Below are positions 59,301 to 64,000 of a stretch of DNA of 64,000 nucleotides, one piece after another (positions within the stretch are counted from its first letter, which is position 1; each line of letters opens with the position of its first letter). The position numbers and the translations under genes were made by a program. The stretch comes from Clostridia bacterium. GTDB lineage: Bacteria > Bacillota > Clostridia > Oscillospirales > Acutalibacteraceae. Where the stretch lies: positions 1 to 64,000 of the forward strand of contig JAFURT010000015.1 of NCBI GenBank assembly GCA_017471765.1, in the 5' to 3' direction. Below the pieces are notes generated by a model. The model did no database searches. It saw only the letters and a list, made by a program, of their open reading frames with translations, and was not told where the DNA came from.

Positions 59301-62300
59301 CGTCACGGAAAGCAAACTCGCCGATGTCGTTCACATCCGGGCCGATGGTGACTTCCTTGAGCTTTTTACACTCATAGAACATACCCTCCGGCAGAACGGA
59401 AGCGTTCACATAGAAGGCGGTCAGAGCCTCACAGTCGGTGAAAGCATAGGCACCGTACTTGACCTTGGGAGCGGTGATGGTGACGGTCTTCAGCTTCTTA
59501 CAGCCGGCGAAGGCATACTGGCCGATGGACAGCAGGCTGTCGGAGGTGGTAACCTCTTTCAGACTTGCGTTGCCGGCAAAGGCATAGTCGGAAATGACAC
59601 ATGCAGAGGACAGATCCAGCTTGCCGGACAGGGCACAGTTCTCAAAAGCGTTCTGGTTGATGATCTTCAGGTTGTTTTCTCCGCTGAAGGTGATCTTTTC
59701 CAGGGCGGTACAGTTGTAGAAGGCGCCGTAGTCGATGTGCTCCAGGGTGGAGGGGAAGACCACCTCCTCAAGGGCGGTTAGGTTGGCAAAGGCGTAGGCG
59801 CTGATGGTTTCCACACCCTCGGGGATGACCACACGGGTGATGGTGGAGTCACCGATAAACCAGGCCTTAGAGGTTTCGGCATCGTCAAAGGCCAGTTCTT
59901 CCTCGGTTTTGAGCACATACTCAAAGTTGGAGAAAGCGAAGTTGCCGATGGTGGTCAGGGACAGATCCTCGGGGATGACCACCTCGCCGCCGTTACCGTA
60001 GTAGTGGGTCAGGCTGGCACCGGTGGTGAGATAGGGATCCTTGACCTCGATGGATACCGTCTCGGAGTAGTAGGTACTGCGGTCATTCTGCAACACCTTC
60101 ATGGTGATGGAGGCGAAGCCCTCTGCCACAGCGGTGATGGCACCGGCAGCGTTGACGGTGACAATGCTCTCGTTGCTGGATTCAAACTTCACCGTGGTAT
60201 CGGCGGGGAAGTAGGAGGCCAGCGTGTAGTTCAGCGTGACCGTTTCGGAGGGATACAGCGCCAGGGAGTAATTCCCCTCGAAGAAGCGGGTCTCGCCGGT
60301 GTCGCCGATGTCCTTATCCTCGTTGGCTACCACATAATAGGCCTTGTTGACATAATAACCGTTCAGCCCGAACTGGTCGGCAACCGGCTTGTCGTACCGT
60401 TTGTAGCCCTTGTCGTCCTTACCCAGGACGGTGACGGGGAAGGTAATGGTCTTGTTGGTATCGGGGTCACGCACCTTGATGGTGGCAGAGCCGGGGTTGA
60501 CAGCCACCAGCTTGTTGTTGACCACATTCACCACACTGGGACGGGAGGAGGTGAACTCCAGCAGTTCGCCCCACTCGGTGACGGGGTAGACCAGCGGCTC
60601 CAGGGTGAACACTTCGTTGGGGCTGAGGGTCAGGCCCTCGTCCAGCCCATCCAGGTAGAAGTCCACGAAGTTATCCGGCAGGCCGATCTCATAGGACGCA
60701 TAGTTCATCGCATAGTCGTAGCAGGTGACCACGAAGGAGTTGCGGTTGATTGCGCCCTCTTTGATGGTGTAAATGTAGTCGGTCAGCTCATACGTGATAT
60801 AGGTGGTGCTGTTCTCCTTGGAATACACAGGGGTCAGGTACTGCTCAAAGGATTTCAGCTCCGAGATGGGGTTGTCGTTCTCGTCCTTGCCCATGGTCAC
60901 ATAGCCCAGCTGGGTGGACATGGCATAGTGGTTGTCGTACACACCCACCTTGGCATACAGCCGGTTCTTCTTCTGCGTCTTATCGTATTCGTAGTAGTAC
61001 TCCACGTCGGTGATGGTGGGAGCCTCGAAGTCGATGGTCAGCGGGAAGGAGAAGGTGTTGTTCTTGTTGGTGGTCAGACCGCCGTCGCCATAATCCATGT
61101 AGCCGGTCATGTTGACGGTGTATTTGGTGTTGTTTTTCAGGTTGAGTTCAGTGGTGTCGAACTCCAGCTCCACATTGGCGGGGTAGATGGTGGCACCGCC
61201 GTCACCGTAAGACTTACGGACATCCAGGTCCTCACACTCGTAGACGACCTCGCCGGTGACGTCATCGGTGATGGTGACCACCACTTTGGCGGCGTTACGT
61301 AGCAGACCGGTCCAGATGAAGCGGAGGGAGTGGATCGTTCCCACCTGGTTGGACAGAGAGGCGTGCTCTCTGGTGGCGGAGATGGGCAGATCCTTGGGAT
61401 CCTGCAGGAAGTAGTAGGAGCCCAGGTAGCTGACATAGTCGTCCTCCACGCCGCCGATGGGGCGGGTGGCATAGGCATCGGGCATTACCTTATCCTCGAT
61501 GGCGATGGAATCGTCCATATCGTCCGCATCGGTCTCGAAGTAATCCAGATCCATCAGCGGAGCCACCGTCCAGTCGCCGTAGTAGGCCAGGTAGGGGATG
61601 CTCATGCTGATGTCAGTGCCCTTCTTGGCGGCCAGGGTGATGAAGCCCTCCACGTACATACCGTTTTCAAAGGATTTGTCGAGATAGGCCTTGTCCTCGT
61701 CGCTGAGGGTAACCGTGACGGTCACGGTGGCGGTCTCGCCGGCCTTGACGGTCAGCTTCTTGCCCTTGACAGTGCCGCCGGTGACCTCGCCCACGGTGAG
61801 GTCACCGTTCAGGGCGTAGGATTCTTCGGTCACGGTGGTCTCGCCGTGGGAGGTCTTGGTGTCGCTGACACCCTCGGTGAGGATATGGGCGCCCAGCTCA
61901 TAGGTCAGCGTCTTGTCGCCGAAGTTCTTGACGGCGAACTTCATTTCGTAGGCGCCGGTCTTTTCCTTGTCGTCCCCAAGCTCCAGCTTGGTCTTGTCCA
62001 TCTCCTTGCCATCCTTATCGTAGGTGATGATGATGGCATCGGTATTCAGCGCATTGTTCAGGTTTGCCAGACCGGCACCCTGCTTACGCACGAAATAGGG
62101 CAGAGCGTTCTTGCCCAGGGCGATGTCCGCCGTGGACATCATCAGGCGGTTGACCATCTTGTTGACGGCCACATTGTCCTCGGCAATCTCAGGGAAATTC
62201 TCCACCACATACTGGCGGAGCAGCAGCACCACGCCGGCCAGGTTGGGACAGGCCATGGAGGTGCCGGACAGCCGGTCGTAGCCGCCGCCGGTGATGGAGG

Positions 62301-64000
62301 ACAGGATCTGGCCACCGTGGGCGGTAATCTCCGGCTTGATGCCCAGGCTGGGGGTGGGTCCCCAGGAGGAGAAGTCGGAGATGAAGGGGCCGGAGGACTG
62401 GCTGCGGCTGACAGTGATGGTGCCGTTGCCTTGAGCAACCAGCATCTCACCGTCATCCTGGGAGATGGAGCAGGCGGCCAGTTTGGCATCGCCCACGTTC
62501 ATCTTGATATCACCGGAAACATTGTTGTAGATGATGATACCGGCGGCGCCCTGCGCTTCGGCGATCATCGCCTTTTCCTCGAAGGTATTGGAACCGCGGC
62601 GCACCAGGGCGATCTTGCCCTTAACGTCCATGCCGGTATAGTCGGCAGAACGGCCCACGCCGGGGATGATGACGTATTCCAGCTTGACACTGTCCTCTTC
62701 ACCCAGCAGGGTATCGCAGAAGTTGTTTTCTTCGGCGGCGCCGTTGGTGGTCTCGATGAAGTACAGGATCTGGTTGTTATACTTGATGTAGGGGGTCTCG
62801 GCACCGTTGATGGAGGCGACAGACATGACGCCCTCATAGGTGCCGGGGGAGCCGACGGTACCGGAGTCCGGGTTGGAGGTCAGGGGCAGGTTACCGTTCT
62901 TCTCCGAGCCGTAGGCGGAGGAGTAGCTGTTGGAGGCGGCCACCACCATGCTGATGCCGGCCTCCCGGATGCGATCATACACGCCGCTGAGCTTTTCCTC
63001 GTCGCCCTCACGGCTGAAGCCGCAGGCAGTACCCAGGGACATATTGATGACGTCCACGCCCAAGACCACGCAATCCTCCAGCGCCGCCAAAATCCAGGCG
63101 GCACGGGCGGTATCCATTACGTCGGAAAACACCTTCATGGATACCAGCTGGGCGTTAGGGGCAACACCGGTGATGGTGTCGTCCTTACCCACGATGACGC
63201 CGGACACGTGGGTGCCGTGGTTGTTGTGGGTGGAGTAGGGGTCCGGGTCGCTGTCGGCATAGTCATAGCCGAAGGGGACCTTGTTGTTTATGTACACGTC
63301 ATCCACCGTCAGACCCTCGGTCTGCTCGCTGGCCTTGGTGTCACCCAGTACAGCGGCCACCTGCTCGTAAGTCAGGCCCAGGGTGGTGGAGGTGAAATTA
63401 TCCACCGAGAAGGCGGTGTGCTTAGAGTCAAGACCGGTATCCAGTACCGCTACCACCGTGCCGGAGCCGTCGTAGGGGGCGTCGGAGCTGTCGAAGATAC
63501 CGGTGTCGAACACATCAACGGGGTTCTCCACCAGTTCGGTGGCGGCCACCTTGTATTCCTCGCCTACGATGATGTCCTGCCCCTTGCCCAAAGACTGGCA
63601 GGTGACACGGAAATCCCGGGCGGTGATCTGCAGCTCAAAGCCGCTGAGGACGGTGGCATATTCCTCACCCAGCTTGTAGGGCACCTTCTGCTCATCCAGT
63701 GTGGCCAGCAGGGATGCCTTTTCCTCGGCGATGGCGGTGCGGATAGCCTCCGCCTCATCGCTCTCCAGAGCAAATTCGGTAAAGCTCATCGTCTTGGCCG
63801 AATCCTCGTAGGCATCCATCAGCGTCGCCACATCCACCGTGACGATGACCGAAATTTCCTGGTCATCCTTTACGGTGTCGGGTAGCTGGAACATGACCTC
63901 ATTGTTGAGGTATTGCTGGTAGTTTACCAGTACATCCTGCAACTGCTGGATGGAGGAGGCCGTATAGGGCTCCTTTTCTGCATAGGCCACCGTCAGGGGA
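56344..64000 (-). CDS. Giant cell-surface subtilase with BspA-type LRRs, TM anchor and repetitive tail (N-terminus outside window)
   Basis: At least 2551 codons are visible; the frame stays open to the window edge, so signal and start lie beyond. A prodomain-like region comes first. The S8 protease triad is complete: Asp in VLDTGLDS (codon 63439-63441), His in NHGTHVSG (63208-63210), Ser in SGTSMACP (62257-62259), with a PA domain between His and Ser (ALVRRGSNTFEEKA). Fn3/C5a-peptidase-like and Ig-like beta domains follow. About 59970-57540 encodes many BspA LRR_5 units (AFANLTALEEVVFP, YAFAGCKKLKTVTI). One membrane helix (LSPVLIVLLIVAGVLVVLIA) precedes a 188-residue basic/acidic tail with repeats. 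It probably digests proteins near the cell for uptake by the Opp system. Confidence 0.92.
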   Translation of the reverse strand, partial: PLTVAYAEKEPYTASSIQQLQDVLVNYQQYLNNEVMFQLPDTVKDDQEISVIVTVDVATLMDAYEDSAKTMSFTEFALESDEAEAIRTAIAEEKASLLATLDEQKVPYKLGEEYATVLSGFELQITARDFRVTCQSLGKGQDIIVGEEYKVAATELVENPVDVFDTGIFDSSDAPYDGSGTVVAVLDTGLDSKHTAFSVDNFTSTTLGLTYEQVAAVLGDTKASEQTEGLTVDDVYINNKVPFGYDYADSDPDPYSTHNNHGTHVSGVIVGKDDTITGVAPNAQLVSMKVFSDVMDTARAAWILAALEDCVVLGVDVINMSLGTACGFSREGDEEKLSGVYDRIREAGISMVVAASNSYSSAYGSEKNGNLPLTSNPDSGTVGSPGTYEGVMSVASINGAETPYIKYNNQILYFIETTNGAAEENNFCDTLLGEEDSVKLEYVIIPGVGRSADYTGMDVKGKIALVRRGSNTFEEKAMIAEAQGAAGIIIYNNVSGDIKMNVGDAKLAACSISQDDGEMLVAQGNGTITVSRSQSSGPFISDFSSWGPTPSLGIKPEITAHGGQILSSITGGGYDRLSGTSMACPNLAGVVLLLRQYVVENFPEIAEDNVAVNKMVNRLMMSTADIALGKNALPYFVRKQGAGLANLNNALNTDAIIITYDKDGKEMDKTKLELGDDKEKTGAYEMKFAVKNFGDKTLTYELGAHILTEGVSDTKTSHGETTVTEESYALNGDLTVGEVTGGTVKGKKLTVKAGETATVTVTVTLSDEDKAYLDKSFENGMYVEGFITLAAKKGTDISMSIPYLAYYGDWTVAPLMDLDYFETDADDMDDSIAIEDKVMPDAYATRPIGGVEDDYVSYLGSYYFLQDPKDLPISATREHASLSNQVGTIHSLRFIWTGLLRNAAKVVVTITDDVTGEVVYECEDLDVRKSYGDGGATIYPANVELEFDTTELNLKNNTKYTVNMTGYMDYGDGGLTTNKNNTFSFPLTIDFEAPTITDVEYYYEYDKTQKKNRLYAKVGVYDNHYAMSTQLGYVTMGKDENDNPISELKSFEQYLTPVYSKENSTTYITYELTDYIYTIKEGAINRNSFVVTCYDYAMNYASYEIGLPDNFVDFYLDGLDEGLTLSPNEVFTLEPLVYPVTEWGELLEFTSSRPSVVNVVNNKLVAVNPGSATIKVRDPDTNKTITFPVTVLGKDDKGYKRYDKPVADQFGLNGYYVNKAYYVVANEDKDIGDTGETRFFEGNYSLALYPSETVTLNYTLASYFPADTTVKFESSNESIVTVNAAGAITAVAEGFASITMKVLQNDRSTYYSETVSIEVKDPYLTTGASLTHYYGNGGEVVIPEDLSLTTIGNFAFSNFEYVLKTEEELAFDDAETSKAWFIGDSTITRVVIPEGVETISAYAFANLTALEEVVFPSTLEHIDYGAFYNCTALEKITFSGENNLKIINQNAFENCALSGKLDLSSACVISDYAFAGNASLKEVTTSDSLLSIGQYAFAGCKKLKTVTITAPKVKYGAYAFTDCEALTAFYVNASVLPEGMFYECKKLKEVTIGPDVNDIGEFAFRDAAVEKFIVDGANKTYKVQTAGYILSADSKTLIAINPTLRGEVTAATIGGAAVTAIAKGAFSHNDRITGVNLPTVTTVGEYAFGSCENLESVTLGTLTQIGEYAFFETAIKQMPAIAANAKIGRYAFSHSKLTTVTIPDGFTVAEGVFSECLHLTSVTIGNNVKLEKFAFNISKNYAFTVQNYLDKGAKRFYYEFASTLEELTIGKDADIGENAFANTASLKKINLGAGAKIGKMAFYNTTCLESIDLSAAVSIGDYAFSGDVYYVYMDEGMSVPLVNNQGMYVYTYHGPALKSINIGTAKEIGEHAFSYCRQLTDVTLNDSITVIPPYAFAGCVSLKNINLSKIKTVDEYAFIESALTAIDLSSVEEVGDYAFVDSDTISHVKFGKATEDKKGNKKAVIKLGEGAFTYCPALATVENMANVKEVGDYAFAYTALKEADLSGAESIGTHAFLKEAYSPLKVTLGSTLKTLGDNPFALCVLEPFHLTETTSFNGVDHVTNIYDYEISDAVKVIDGSLYCAIDTGLELITFIDNGKKDVKVADNTVRITAMAFTGSKLQRVTLPYTVGAVGHKAFFDCKDMELVAFNSYYPPVLEEEFDPTYYESLEHIPGSGDFGTYTDYDGNEVVIKPMGLIPYFMWNATGGMYSNVFYGANFIDYVGYVDKKMTMVKPINGQCYDSYIMGQYFDRSLEGPAAPDATTVAAIKAIDAIPDKVSYADKALVEAARAAYNKIATTEQQALVTNYADLISAEQRIMALDPNNQTEEPEPVPMPGPTLSPVLIVLLIVAGVLVVLIAAVLVLKKTGWWKKIPLINKIPFAAIGAAVGGFCRKVFTPVGNVLKKVFSPVGRFLKKIFAPVGRVLMKVLAPIGRFFAKIGLALWAGCKKLGGWVKGLFTKKEKAPKAPKEKKVKQPKEKKVKEPKEKKVKAPKEKKRRGRKAKAAAEEDAVTADTAAESPADTEPAPAEAPETAPVTEEAEATVAVAPEATE
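56512..56607 (-). repeat. Four 8-residue KxPKEKKV repeats in the subtilase tail
   Basis: KAPKEKKV, KQPKEKKV, KEPKEKKV and KAPKEKKR follow each other without gaps: 24-bp units in the coding DNA. A highly basic, proline-spaced stretch that precedes an acidic Ala/Glu/Pro-rich end. Confidence 0.85.
56689..56820 (-). repeat. Four 11-residue amphipathic repeats in the subtilase tail
   Basis: VFTPVGNVLKK, VFSPVGRFLKK, IFAPVGRVLMK and VLAPIGRFFAK are consecutive 33-bp units. Each has hydrophobic positions 1, 2, 5, 8, 9 and basic 10-11, forming short amphipathic helices broken by Pro-Val-Gly. Confidence 0.85.

Noticed and set aside
57487-63885. Very long plus-strand open frames across the subtilase
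   Set aside because: The minus-strand frame carries the complete protease triad and LRR repeats; the plus frames are low-complexity Gly/Val/His-rich shadows of it.
1-64000. CRISPR array, tRNA, rRNA or prophage genes
   Set aside because: I found no regularly spaced repeats with unique spacers, no cloverleaf with a T-arm GTTCGA-like core, no rRNA-like stretch and no phage structural genes.

Overview
The window (about 55-57% GC, dense, few gaps) reads as a piece of chromosome from an anaerobic, gut-associated Gram-positive of the Clostridia, most like Oscillospiraceae/Ruminococcaceae. The reasons are: strong AGGAGG ribosome-binding sites, many lipoprotein signal peptides, sugar ABC transporters without their own ATPase, a flavodiiron protein plus rubredoxin pair, a bile salt hydrolase, a dockerin-like module, and a huge subtilase with BspA-type leucine-rich repeats. 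This placement is inferred from gene content, not from a marker gene.

Left end (1-3670): the tail of an IS200/IS605-like transposase with its hairpin-rich right end, a small palindromic repeat element, then minus-strand genes: an orphan microcompartment pair (eutS-eutP) with its own promoter and terminator, and a ZIP metal transporter / flavodiiron protein / rubredoxin unit for metal uptake and O2 or NO detoxification.

Glycan locus (3688-36200): a RpiR/SIS regulator and a cytoplasmic beta-helix protein face a long plus-strand array across a 753-bp divergent regulatory region. The array holds a GH2 glycosidase, two solute-binding proteins (one fused to two carbohydrate-binding-like modules), four CUT1 permeases, a membrane-anchored NHL propeller-TPR protein, a YIP1 membrane protein, a DUF5696-like lipoprotein, two large paralogous lipoproteins of a family I do not recognise, two surface proteins that share a repeated module, a GH29-like enzyme with an F5/8C-type domain, and a sialate-O-acetylesterase-like lipoprotein. 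No ATPase is encoded, so a shared MsmX-type ATPase elsewhere is inferred. This locus is the best candidate for a little-described system: surface enzymes and binders would trim a decorated glycan, the transporters import the pieces, and cytoplasmic enzymes finish them.

Middle (36200-47640): the proline operon proB-proA-proC with a clear promoter and terminator; a PadR / DUF1700 / DUF4097 envelope-stress-type operon with a palindrome over its promoter; a GH78-like rhamnosidase; a bile salt hydrolase; a secreted transglutaminase-like protein with a C-terminal dockerin-like module; a YgjV-type membrane protein; and a DUF89 phosphatase-like protein.

Right end (47641-64000, minus strand): an oligopeptide transporter operon (oppA, B, C, D, F and a tiny membrane protein) preceded by an InlB-repeat lipoprotein and a giant cell-surface subtilase that runs off the window edge. 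The order suggests coupled extracellular proteolysis and peptide uptake. The subtilase has an unusual cytoplasmic tail of 11-residue amphipathic repeats and 8-residue lysine-rich repeats.
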